The position numbers and the translations under genes are program-made. Shown here piece by piece: positions 33,343 to 43,680 of a stretch of 64,000 bases of DNA (within the stretch, counting starts at the first letter, position 1; the number at the start of each line of letters is the position of its first letter). The notes beneath the pieces are model-generated. The model had not been told where the DNA came from. It searched no databases and saw only the letters and a list, made by a program, of their open reading frames with translations. The DNA is taken from contig JAKCPI010000901.1 of the NCBI GenBank assembly GCA_023213315.1, positions 1 to 64,000 on the forward strand, in the 5' to 3' direction. The DNA is from Euborellia annulipes (taxonomy: Eukaryota > Arthropoda > Insecta > Dermaptera > Anisolabididae).

Positions 33343-34165
33343 GTTAGAGAGGAGGGAATGAAAGATCTGGGTGTCTACTTCGACAGTCGGTTGTCATTTG
33401 AGTATCATGTTCAGATGACCAGCATTGCTTGCAGCAGGATCCTGGGTCTGATTATTAATATCACCAAGAACTTTAATAGCATTGAGTGTGCCACTACTCT
33501 TTTCCAAAGCCTGGTTATTGGCAAGATGTTGTATGGCTCGGTGATATGGGCTGGAGTGAAGCATGTTGAGCCTCTTGAAAGAGATTTTGAAAAAATTTGT
33601 CTGGTATTTATTTGGGAGATATATGAGACACTTTAAGTTTTTTTCTCATGATATTATATGCAAGATAATTGGTCTTAGTCCAATAAAGAAATTATTAACC
33701 ATCTATGATATATTATTCCTTCATAGACTTTTAAATGAAATGATAGATAGTTCGGAATTGATTGGAAGAATTAACTTTAAATGTGGCGGAAGAGGAAGAA
33801 TGAAAAATGTATTTTATATAAAAACTTTGAATCAAAGAGATCCTCTTGCCAGGATCCAGGAACAATTTAATAGTCTGGACCTGTGTAAGGATATTGACAT
33901 TCACTTGGTATCATATCGGGGCTTAGGGAATCACCTAAGGGAGGAGTTGTAAGACTTTTTTTTTTTTTCTTCTATATTTGTATTTGTATCTGTATTTGTT
34001 TTGAATTTTATTGATTTTCATTACTGATGTTAATTTTAATTTGACTATGTAATCTTGCTGTATTGCTGCGTGCACACTGGCTGTCCATCCAATTTGGCTC
34101 AATGCTGTAAATGGAAGCCGTGATGTACCTGTTTTTTTATGTGATTGAATAAACTTGAAAAGTAA
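33343..34165 (+). pseudogene. 5'-truncated LINE, frameshifted ORF2 C-terminus
   Basis: 33358-33636 encodes MKDLGVYFDSRLSFEYHV, then SRILGLIIN and MLYGSVIWAG, the region after the reverse transcriptase in jockey-like LINE ORF2. Around 33600 the frame changes. The continuation in another frame (33600-33952) gives LLTIYDILFLHRLLN, FYIKTLNQRDPLARIQEQFN and a TAA-type end, also typical of the LINE C-terminus. The 3' UTR runs to about 34165 and contains AATAAACTTGAAAAG. It is a dead copy with at least one frameshift. It abuts a reversed RepA end. Confidence 0.7.
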
Positions 34166-34853
34166 AAAAAGTGAATGAATGGTTCTCAGCCTAAAATAAA
34201 AATTTGAAAGCAGAATCTGCATTTGTAAAGTTCTCAGCACCCTCAAGAACAACTTAATTTCTTAAGAGAGACACCAATTCGGGTTTCAAAGATACGGTAT
34301 ATTAACGGCCGGTATGAACTTGTTTTTTTATCTTCACAAATATTTTGTTTACAAAAACATCTTGTTAACATTTTAGGAACGGTCAAAGGGATCGGACGGC
34401 TTGGGGTGCAAGGAAACTAACTACCTAAATTTCCAAATTCGCACCCAGAAGGATTTTTTTTTACAAAAATAACCTTGGTCATTATTTTAGGGTCTGCTTT
34501 CTCACTATCCTCTTCGCCCACAGATGAGGGCATTGATTATTTAATGCTTCGCTTTGATTTCTTCGTCCTTTTGTTAAATTGTATTAAAAAAAAAATCCTT
34601 TCATATTTTTTTTGCCATATATCATAGTTAAAAGGGTTCCATTCTTCCTAGTAAATTATAAAACTTCTTGATATGAATATTATGCAAACCTGGAGCGGCT
34701 TAACCCGTTTGAATTGGGAATATAAAATGAAATTTGTCCTAGTCACAACAAAAAGGTCTTATTGAATAAAAAAGTTCACTGAATTCTACAAAATCCAATT
34801 AACTATCAATTCCATTTTTATACGTATCATGGGTTCGATCAGGCTTCTGCAAC

Positions 34854-35271
34854 CCTTCCTTGATATAATTTTTTGTATTTTTGAATTCAAAGAATAAAGA
34901 GCAAAGGGTGCCCTGACAGTGGCGCATGCACAGAACGTGCCGTGCTTTTTATTTCTATAATATTTGATGAGAACTCAAAGTTGAATAGCTTCTCATTACC
35001 AAAAAAGTTTATTTATTTAAAAGTTTTAGTGTTATTGTCATAATTTATTATGTTATTCATTACCTTCCTTGATATAATTTTTGTATATTTGATTTGAATT
35101 CAAAGAATAAAGAGCAAAGGGTGCCTTGAGACCGGCGCATGCGCAGAACGTGTTCTGCCTTTTTCTATATTATTTGATAACAACTCAGTTTTATGGCTTC
35201 TCATTGCCAAAAAAGTTTATTTATTTAAAAGTTTTAGTGCTATTTTCTTCATTTATAATGTTATTCATTAA
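34854..35271. repeat. Two tandem copies of a ~210-bp unit
   Basis: Unit 1 (34854-35062) and unit 2 (35063-35271) both start with CCTTCCTTGATATAATTTTT. They share AATAAAGAGCAAAGGGTGCC, GCGCATGC(A/G)CAGAACGTG and GTTTATTTATTTAAAAGTTT. They differ by scattered substitutions and small indels, so the duplication is not very recent. Each unit has a GCGCATGC(A/G)C motif like an NRF-1 site, but nothing else suggests a promoter. Confidence 0.75.
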
Positions 35272-36328
35272 TAAAATACAACATTTGTTATTGAATTCTC
35301 AAATTTTCCGTTCTGGTAAGCTAAATTTCATTTTATATGATGATAATTTTAATTCTCTTCTCTTTCTGTCAAACCTTCAAAATTTATTTTAAAAGCTATT
35401 TAATATTCTAAAAGTAAAATTTACCCCTTTTGTTTAGAATTTGTGTTTTAACCTTCTGAATATAGTATATTAAATAAATATTATATTTAATATATTATAT
35501 TCAATTTTGACAAGTTATTATTCTAAAGTTAACCTCCAAAATAAACAAAAAAATTGTTTAACATTAATTATTCTATCAGATTCTCTTAAGTTTATTTTCA
35601 TTATAAATTAATAATTATTTAATATCAACGACTGAATAATTTGTTCGTATTTGAAATTATATTATCCCTTCCTTTCGACTCTGAATAAATTTAAAATATT
35701 AAAAAAGGTTTTCTTAAGGAATCACACTGAAAAATATTTCAGCCTAAAAATTACACTCAAAAGATTTATTATTAAATAAAAGGCTATAAAAAGCAAATGA
35801 ATGATACATTTAATTTAAATAATTTCTTATAATCTAAATTTTTTTTTTTAAAGAAACTAGGCTAAATAAAGTATTTTTAAAATGACTTTATTTATTTCTT
35901 ATATTTTTGCTTAATGTATGATTTATTAATTGTACCAACAACTTTATCACCAAAACAAAAATATTATTCTTTTATAACCAAGAAGACCGGATTTTTATGC
36001 TAATTCCTGTTTCTTTTTTGCTAAATTATAAAAAAAAATCTTTACAAATTCATTTATCTGAATGCTCAAAACTTGCATTTTTGAATGCTAATTGCATATT
36101 TGACGAAAATTTAATATTTAATCTTCTTTTTAATCTCTTGATAGACTCGTGACCGTATATTAGGGTTTTCTAAAGGAATTACTGATAAAAATATTTCAGT
36201 CCAAACACCAAAATTCAAAAAACCTAGCTTAATTTCATATTGGTACTTAAAATTTGAAATAAATCAGAGTGATATTAAATTTTTGGGCCCAAATATTTAT
36301 ATCAGTAATTCCATTAGTATATATATAT
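35272..36328. other. AT-rich spacer
   Basis: No gene or defined repeat was recognised. The stretch is dominated by A/T runs and ends in a TATATATA target next to the foldback element at 36329. Confidence 0.35.
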
Positions 36329-37087
36329 GTCGTAGACAGATCGTGAAATTAGACAGTTCATGAACTGTCTAGACATTTCATGAACTGCAGCCAGATCGTG
36401 TAATGGTCAAACAGTTACATGATCTGGCTAAAAATTTTAGACAGTTCATGAAATGCAATTGGGCCTTAGACAGATCGTGTAATGCTCGAGAATTACATGA
36501 AATGTCTAAATTTTTTAGGCAGTTCATGAACTGCCTAACAGCAGTTTTGCCGATCGTGTACTGTTTGTAAAGCAAATAAAGATCTCGAAAAAAGTCAATT
36601 TTTTTCAATATTATTATTATTATCGATTACTAAATTTTCCAAATCTTCCTCACTTTGTAAATCTTGAGTTAAGGTGCGCGTCTCGGAGTTCTAATTTTGG
36701 GAGATTCCAGCGGCCACAAATTTGAAGCTATCTACCTCAATTTTTTTTTTAAATAAAAGCTATTTAAAATGTCTACAACTTATAGAAGCCCTTTTTTTGA
36801 TTTTCGAAAAAATAAAATTTTTTTTTTTAGATTTATTGCATTAAATTACAAACAGTACACGATCGGCAAAACTGATGTTAGGCAGTTCATGAACTGCCTA
36901 AAAAATTTAGACATTTCATGTAATTCTTGAGCATTACACGATCTGTCTAAGGCCCAATTGCATTTCATGAACTGTCTAAAAATTTTAGCCAGATCATGTA
37001 ACTGTTTGACCATTACACGATCTGGCTGCAGTTCATGAAATGACTAGACAGTTCACGAACTGTCTAATTTCACGATCTGTCTACGAC
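36329..37087. mobile_element. Foldback element with 242-bp arms of reiterated motifs
   Basis: The left arm (36329-36570) and right arm (36846-37087) are both 242 bp and are reverse complements with few differences. The 275-bp centre is AT-rich and non-coding. The outermost sequence is GTCGTAGACAGATCGTG, and both sides are flanked by TATATATA. The arms consist largely of short repeated units in both orientations: AGACAGTTCATGAACTGTCT (itself palindromic), CAGATCGTGTAATG, ACATTTCATGAACTG, CAGTTACATGATCTGG and GGCAGTTCATGAACTGCC. No ORF of more than 80 codons has family similarity. It is probably a non-autonomous DNA transposon with iterated transposase-binding-like sites, superfamily unknown. 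Confidence 0.8.
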
Positions 37088-37924
37088 ATATATATATATA
37101 TATATATGCATCTTCTTTAAAACACAGAATTTTATTCAATTTCTACCAAGGAAATAATAAATGTATTGAATGTCTAAAAGAGAGAGTAAATTTAGATCAC
37201 ATATAAGACTCATTAAAAGAAAGCCTAAGGGAATTTTCTAGTCGGATAAATAGAATCAATCAGTTCTAAAGTATTTAAACACTTTTCCTTATAATTATTT
37301 TTTTGTGATAAACGACAATAGTTATGATTTAAGTTAACATTCTTGCTAAATTCATGGATATTTCTTAAATCGTAAATTATATTTTTGAACAGGCTTGCTT
37401 GCACTATTGTCGAATATTTTATTGTATATATATTCTGGTATCAATATAAAATTCCCCACATAAATCATTTGTGTGTGTCTATGCTTCAATTTTAAACTCA
37501 TACTAGACTGTTTAATGGCTTTTTTTACATCCAATAATTTTAATACTATTTAATTAAAAAATTTATATTTAAACCACATCAGATGTTTCTCTCTTGAATT
37601 GATTGGTTCCTAAACCATTCAGGGTTAGAGAGAGTGAGCTTGGGGGGGATGTTCTGATGTTCTTCACTCAATGCATGAAAATCCTGAGCTCTCGGCAACT
37701 GATGAATCACGCTTCAAACCGTTACCTCTGTCATAGCTATACTATATGTTCCACTTGCTTCACTTCGTGACTATAAAACCATCACATCAAGCTCAACATT
37801 CTCATATCATTTGCTCAAAAGTCATTGATATTTATCCAAAATATTTTTATCTTCTAAATAAAAACAAAAATTCAATCTCTAGGTTTTTGCCTCATTTACT
37901 CTTAATACATATTCATTACACTCT
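37088..37924. other. Spacer with moderately GC-rich patch
   Basis: 37088-37560 is AT-rich with no gene. 37570-37800 is less AT-rich (CTCTCGGCAACTGATGAATC, GGTTAGAGAGAGTGAGC) but has no splice-bounded ORF or tRNA-like box that I can support. Confidence 0.35.
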
Positions 37925-38425
37925 TTTTCACTTTCTCTTACCTATATATGTAATATATAGAAAGAAAGTATTTCGGTCATACCAAAAATTCGATGTCGAG
38001 ATTTTAATAGATATATGTTTTAAGATCCCCTGAGTCCAAAAAAGTGTGTCCCGCATATTGGTCTGTCTGTCTGTGTAACGATTTTAATCATGAAGGAATT
38101 GAGCTACGAGATTGAAATTTTATATTTAAATTATGTACCTCTCCAGACACTCAAAATAAACTTTTGAACAAAGTCGGCCAAAAAGTACTAGTACTTTACT
38201 GAAGTATTTTTTCAGTTTTTTTTTTTCGAATTTCTCAAAATCGGCTTTAACGATTTTGATTAAAATTCATAAATCAACTATTTTTTAGATGCTCTATAAA
38301 AAAAAGTATATCAGTAAAAATTTTCGTGAAAATTGTTTGAAGTACACACAGAAAAACTTGTACACAACTTTCTCTTGCCGAAGGGTAAGTTGTGTGCTGG
38401 GCGACCCGTCACACCAGATTTTTTG
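37925..38425 (+). repeat. RepA copy, near complete with middle deletion
   Basis: It begins with the outer hairpin (TTTCTCTTACCTATATATG, ATATATAGAAAGAAAG) and has all landmarks through AAAGTACTAGTACTTTACTG. It ends in the inner hairpin: TACACAACTTTCTCTTGCC, GGTAAGTTGTGTGCTGGGC, CACACCAGATTTTTTG. No ORF. Confidence 0.75.
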
Positions 38426-40359
38426 TTTTGTAGTCCAAAAATTTTTTTTTCAATTTTTCTAAGCTTTTTTATTTTCATATGCTCTTATTTTATATTTTTT
38501 CCTTTACATTTTTGAACGCTTGAGATTTACTTTGAGGTCGTGACTATCTCTCTAGATTGCTGTTATTCGATTAAATCCAAAAGTTGATTTCTGTTATATT
38601 TTCATAGTAGTAAACCCATGTGCTCGATTTTTTTAAATGCACTTAGGGACATTCTTGACTTGGTATTTAATGAAATTGGAAAAATAATTTTTTTTTTACT
38701 TTTTTAATCTTATTCTTGGAGGGAGAGAGAGGGCCGATGCTGTTGTTTTGTTGATCAAATCTTATTATCATATTTGCAATAAAGATCAATATAGAAACTT
38801 GAAAACAACTTGCTTTAAAGTCTTTTCCCTTAAGTTAATAAAGCTGAGAGACACAAATAAAAATTAGGATTGTTAAAACCTATTCGTTTTTTTTTTTTTT
38901 GTTAATTTTAAAAATTTCTATCATAAAAGAAATTAAACATTCTTAAAAATTATTAAAAGAATTTGATTTTCGGTTTAACTGTGGTTTATTTGTAAAAATT
39001 ACAACGTTTCGGGCACTCATCTGTGGCCTTCTTCAGGTACAATTCAGCTAAGATTATATAGGTTGTTATATCACATTCTTAAAAATTCTCAATTTCTTTT
39101 TGTATTCTACCTGCTGCTATTTTAGAATTAAAATTATCTAATTTATTTTAACATTTAATAATTTTCTTGTAATAGACAATATTATCATTCAATTTTTAGA
39201 AATAGAATTTTTAATATTCAAATTTTTTGTCAAAAGAAAAAAAAATTTTTCCCTACATGAATAATTCAATTGAATTTCAATTTTCTTCTACATTTTCTTA
39301 TTTAAATATGTCAAAAAAGTAGAAAAAAAAATCTATTTCACTTTTTTTAAATCAATTTCTCTTTTGATAATTTAGGGAGGTATAAACCCCTTTGCCAAGC
39401 GACATCATACACTGCAAAAAAAAAAAATGAATTTTCAATCATTTTTCATATACTTGAATTTTAATATACCTAGTTTGTGAAATCAAATTCAAAAACTAGT
39501 TTATTAAGTAAAAAAAAGTGAACCAAATTTAAGTAGCTTAAAAAAAGTACGATATTCTTAACAAAGTAAGTAGTCGAGATGGCATAGGTGTCGTTCCAAT
39601 TCATATATGAAGGGAACAAACCAAGAGCTCGAATCGAGTTCAAACCTCTCGAGGGACGGTTTTTTTAAACTAGTGCATTTTTGATAAACCCGTTTATGAA
39701 ACTTTTAATAAATTGGTTTATGTGTTACTTTAGTTGGTATCACTTTCATTACTTTCTAAGGGTTTGTTTTTGTCTTTTGCATCTATATAAAATTCAATCA
39801 TCCAATCATAATCTGTATAAGAGACGTGCTTTTAAAATAAAATCTGGGGTTAAATTTTCGGGATTAGTGGAAACTCTTAAAACAAGTAAGGCATTGTTTT
39901 TCTTATAAGATCATATTTAAAAATATACCAAGCGCAAAAGCTCTATAAATAATCCAAAGAAAGAAAAACATTGACTGGAAATAAGTTAAAAAAAGCATAC
40001 AATTTTTTGAAAAAATATATTTATTATTTTTATTTCAAGGTTTAGTAAAAATCTGGAATTCCGAAAATGAATTCAGTATTGAAATTAAAAAAAAAAAAAA
40101 ATAAAAATATGCAAGAATTATATCATGATGTGAATCATTAAAGAACTCTATCATTAGTACTTTTTTTTTTTAATTTTTCTTTACTCTTTTTACTTTTTTT
40201 AAATTTTCTTTTATTATTGAGGTCGAAACGTTCTCGTTATTTGACTGCTATTTATCTTTACTTTAAAAAAAAAAAAAAAATTATTTAATAATATTTAATT
40301 TTTTTGTACGTTTTAAATTTCCCCCTAATATGCAACCCAATACACATGCCTGTTTTTTA
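38426..40359. other. AT-rich stretch with one dispersed repeat
   Basis: No gene was recognised. 38965-39065 contains GTAAAAATTACAACGTTTCG, GGCACTCATCTGTGGCC and TTCTTCAGGTACAATTCAGC, repeated at 45545-45645. On the minus strand it reads CTGAAGA, a short stem and CGAAACGTTGTAATTTTT. Another GTCGAAACGTT lies near 40222. Confidence 0.4.
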
Positions 40360-41090
40360 CTTTCCCTTACCTTAGATAGTAAGTATTGGTTTCATGTCAC
40401 AAATTCGATGTCCAGATTTTGATGGATATACATGTTTTGAGGTCCGCTGAGTCCAAAACAGTGGTTCCAGCAAATTGATCTGTCTGTCTGTGTAACGATT
40501 TTTAGCCTAAAGGAATTGAGCTACCTGATTGGAAATTTTATATTTAATTTAGGTACCCTCCCGGACACTCAAAAGAAGCTTTTGAACAAAATCGGCCAAA
40601 AATACTAGTACTTTACTGGTGTACTTTTGTAGTTTTTTTTACAATTTCTCAAACTCGGCTCTAAAGATTTTGATTAAAATTCATAAATCAACTATTTTTT
40701 TATATGCCCTTTAAATAGATTTTATATATCAGTAAAATTTTTCGAGAAAATTGTTTGAAGTACACTTTACTGATGTATTCCAGATGTTTCAAATTCATTT
40801 CCCAGCTATTCCTTCCATAGAGTGGAACACATTAAAAAAAAATTTTCCAATTATGAAATTTTGTATTTAGGATTCTCTATTGTGTATAAAATATCCAAAT
40901 ATAAGATTAAAATTTTGAAAAATAATCATAGTTTATTTCAAGCAGTCAAAAACTAAGGTGCTATGGGGAACTAAATATCGACACAAAAAAATCTGGTGTG
41001 ACAAGCACAGAACACAACGTTCGATTGCCGAAGGTAAGAGAAATTTGTGTTCTGTGCGACCAGTCGCATCAGATTTTTTTTGCGGGCTTC
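40360..41090 (+). repeat. RepA copy, longest in the window
   Basis: About 730 bp, with the outer end (TTTCCCTTACCTTAGATAG), GATGTCCAGATTTTGATGG, TCTGTCTGTCTGTGTAACG, ACCCTCCCGGACACTC, AATACTAGTACTTTACTGG and a long interior. It ends with the hairpin AATCTGGTGTGAC, AACACAACGTTCG, AAATTTGTGTTCTGTGCG, CGCATCAGATTTTTTT. It is the best template for the full RepA unit. No protein family was recognised in any frame. Confidence 0.75.
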
Positions 41091-41659
41091 GTTTACTTTT
41101 GTTATAAATATTTTTACTTTTTTTCCCAAGTTCCCTAATATACATAAATTTCTTATTATTATCATTTTTCTAGCTTGTTGTCTAATGTTGATATGAGTTT
41201 TGGTGCTGATATATACAATTTGTTTATGTTAGCAATACCTTTAAATTACCAAATACTTCTTTTCTATTATTTTTTATTTTATATTTTATGTCACTTCAGG
41301 ATGTTTTAAACACACTTGTAATGAATTTTCCAACTTTCTGCAAGTATTTATAAAATCTCGGCCATAGAAATTGAAATATTTCAAAGTTTCTCGACAACTT
41401 TATCTTAGGAAAAGACCATCCAAATGTTTGCTCAAATACACTCTACTCTTATTTATTTATTCTTATTTTAAAAAAATAAATACTTCTATATATTTATAAT
41501 TTTTAGACGTAACTTTCTTGATGAGAATGAGTGAAAATGATGGGAACTACTTAAGAAATAATGAATAATGAGGTTAATCTAAGAAAAACTTGAAAAAATT
41601 GAGAAACTGAAATGAATTCATTATTTTTTAAAATAATTTTATTTTATTTTATTTTATTT
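41091..41659. other. AT-rich spacer
   Basis: No gene, repeat terminus or RNA gene was recognised. Confidence 0.35.
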
Positions 41660-42125
41660 TTTTACCAAGGGTTGCGGGTTCGGATCCCAGGCAGGCCGAT
41701 GATTTTATTTAAGCCCTTTGGATACCAAATGCCTGGACCCCCAAATAAATATATTAATTGGACCCTGTTATGCAATGGTGTGTCAAAGACCAAACATCTA
41801 GTTTTGAGAAAATCAACAATAAAGTTTTTTGTTTACATTGGATTATATATAATTTTTCTTGTCAATTATGCAAGTAACATTAAATATAAATTTTTTTAGG
41901 ACATATTTCATAAAAAATACTATTAATTAAAGCATTTGAAACAATATTCCGTGCTTAACTCAATTTTTAATTATTTGGTCTTTGACACACCATTGCATAA
42001 CAGGGTCCAATTAATCAACGGTTATCGTCAAAGTCTTGAATGGCCTGAGTCCCGAAAAGACTGAGTGAATGAGTGTGTGAGTGTGAGTGTGAATGAGGAA
42101 AAAGTGGGAAAAAAAAAACTTTTTT
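41660..42125 (+). mobile_element. tRNA-derived SINE split by a miniature element
   Basis: The left part (41660-41758) has the B box GGGTTCGGATCCCAGGCAG, CCGATGATTTTATTTAAGCC and TGCCTGGACCCCC. The right part (42016-42125) has GGTTATCGTCAAAGTC, TGGCCTGAGTCCCGAAAAGA, GTGAGTGTGAGTGTG and a final A-run. Together they match 12815-13067. The A-box part of the head is missing. The insertion at 41759-42009 duplicated 6 bp of the SINE. Confidence 0.75.
41759..42009. mobile_element. Miniature element with long inverted repeats and 6-bp duplication
   Basis: The ends TGGACCCTGTTATGCAATGG and CCATTGCATAACAGGGTCCA continue as perfect inverted repeats through TGTGTCAAAGACCAAA. ATTAAT flanks it at 41753-41758 and 42010-42015. 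251 bp, AT-rich interior, no ORF. The insertion site is certain because the interrupted SINE is known from other copies. The superfamily is not obvious. Confidence 0.85.
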
Positions 42126-42556
42126 TAAATAAAATTTGTTGCAAATAACTCTATAACTAGGACAGTGCTAAATTTTTTATAAATTAAAATAATAAAGTTT
42201 TTACAATTTCACTTTTTTTTTTGCTATTTTTAATTGCAATGAAAATAATAAATATGCAGAAAAATTAGTAAAATTGTAAATACAAATTATCTACATATAA
42301 ACCTCTGTATATAAATCAAATTAAACGAGCAATGTACTGTACGTTTATTTGTTTGTTTTTAAGCTTTACAAGTCTAAGCTCATCAGTTCTCGAAAACGGC
42401 TCTAACGATTTTTTTTTCAAAATTTAAATATAAACTATTTTCGGTACGAATATGTTAAGTCTCGTGTTTGAGTAAATTCGGGTGCTAGTCCTTTACTGAT
42501 GTACTTTTTTCCATTTTTCTCACAATTCCCTCTAACGATTTCTTACAAATTTTAAA
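42126..42556. other. AT-rich spacer with RepA-like scraps
   Basis: No gene was recognised. 42390-42540 carries decayed RepA-like phrases (CGGCTCTAACGATTTTTT, TACTGATGTACTTTTTTCC). Confidence 0.35.
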
Positions 42557-42558
42557 TA

Positions 42559-42806
42559 CAGTGAAACCTCGATTAACGAGCATAAAACGCTCCAGAATCT
42601 TACTGGTAAAGCGAAACACTCGTTATGCGAAACAATAACATTCTCCCCTTTGAGCTGTCCCCCCCCCCATGACAGACTGATTAACATGCGTACAATCCGG
42701 GACTTCCCCCTCCTCGCCACTCGTTATGCAAAACGTTTTACAATTTGTTTTGCTCGTTATGTAAATTATTCGTTATGAGAGGTGCTCGCTAAGCGAGGTT
42801 ATACTG
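42559..42806. mobile_element. pogo/Tigger-like miniature element
   Basis: The left end CAGTGAAACCTCGATTAACG mirrors the right end AGCGAGGTTATACTG, and TA flanks it at 42557-42558 and 42807-42808. Ends of the CAGT-AACCTCG-TTAACGAG type at a TA target are characteristic of pogo/Tigger elements of the Tc1/mariner group. Several CTCGTTATG(C/T) repeats lie inside. No transposase ORF. RepA-like phrases on both sides show that it landed in a RepA copy. Confidence 0.8.
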
Positions 42807-42808
42807 TA

Positions 42809-43680
42809 CTTTCTATTTCCGGTATACAAAACAAACTACGTCAGGTCTCGTCTTTGGGAAACTTTAGTAACTAGTACTTTACTGATGTACTATTTAAGAT
42901 TTTTTTATTTTATCAAAAAAAAAAAAAAATCCGGGTGCCAGCACGGGTCAACCCGGAACTATAAATCAAATTACTTTAATTAATTAATTATTTGTCCCCT
43001 CGTTAAGAAATATGAATTCATAATTTTAGAAAAAAAAAAAAGATTAAAATGAAAAGTATAATAATTCAATTTTAAGAATAAATTCATAAGATTTGTCTTA
43101 AAATAAGCAACTTACCGGAACAGAAAAAAAGAGGCCAACTTGAAACAATTAAAATTGGCAAGCAGAAAAATACTCTCACTTTAATTCCCCAGTTTTTTTT
43201 TTTTTTTTTTTTTTTTTTCAATTGGATTTATTTACTTCTCGATTATCAAGGACAGGCATATAATCTTTTGAAAAAATAATTTCCTTTTCATTACTTTTTG
43301 GGGAATAAATGGATATTTTTAAATAAATCTAAAAGGTAGTGCATTTCTCCTCCCTCTGTTCTATGTCCCATATTACACCTTTGATGTGATTTTATTTATG
43401 TATATATTTCTTAATAATTCCCAAATAAATGTACATATAATAAAAATGTTGAGATGTATAAACAACTTAATGATATAGATTTAGATGTTAGGAGTTTGTA
43501 AATACAAAAGAAACATATCCATTACTCATAAATTTAAACAAGATATTTAAATTAAATTTTAATTAAAATAAATAAATCAATACCTTCTTTAGAGAGAGGC
43601 GAAAGCCTAGGAATGACTCGAACAAAAATTAAAGAAAAATTTATCAATACGTATAAAAGAGGGAACAAATATATATATAT
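42809..43680. other. AT-rich spacer with a T26 run
   Basis: 43193-43218 is a run of 26 T. No gene or defined repeat was recognised. The stretch ends in ATATATATAT next to the large palindrome. Confidence 0.4.
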
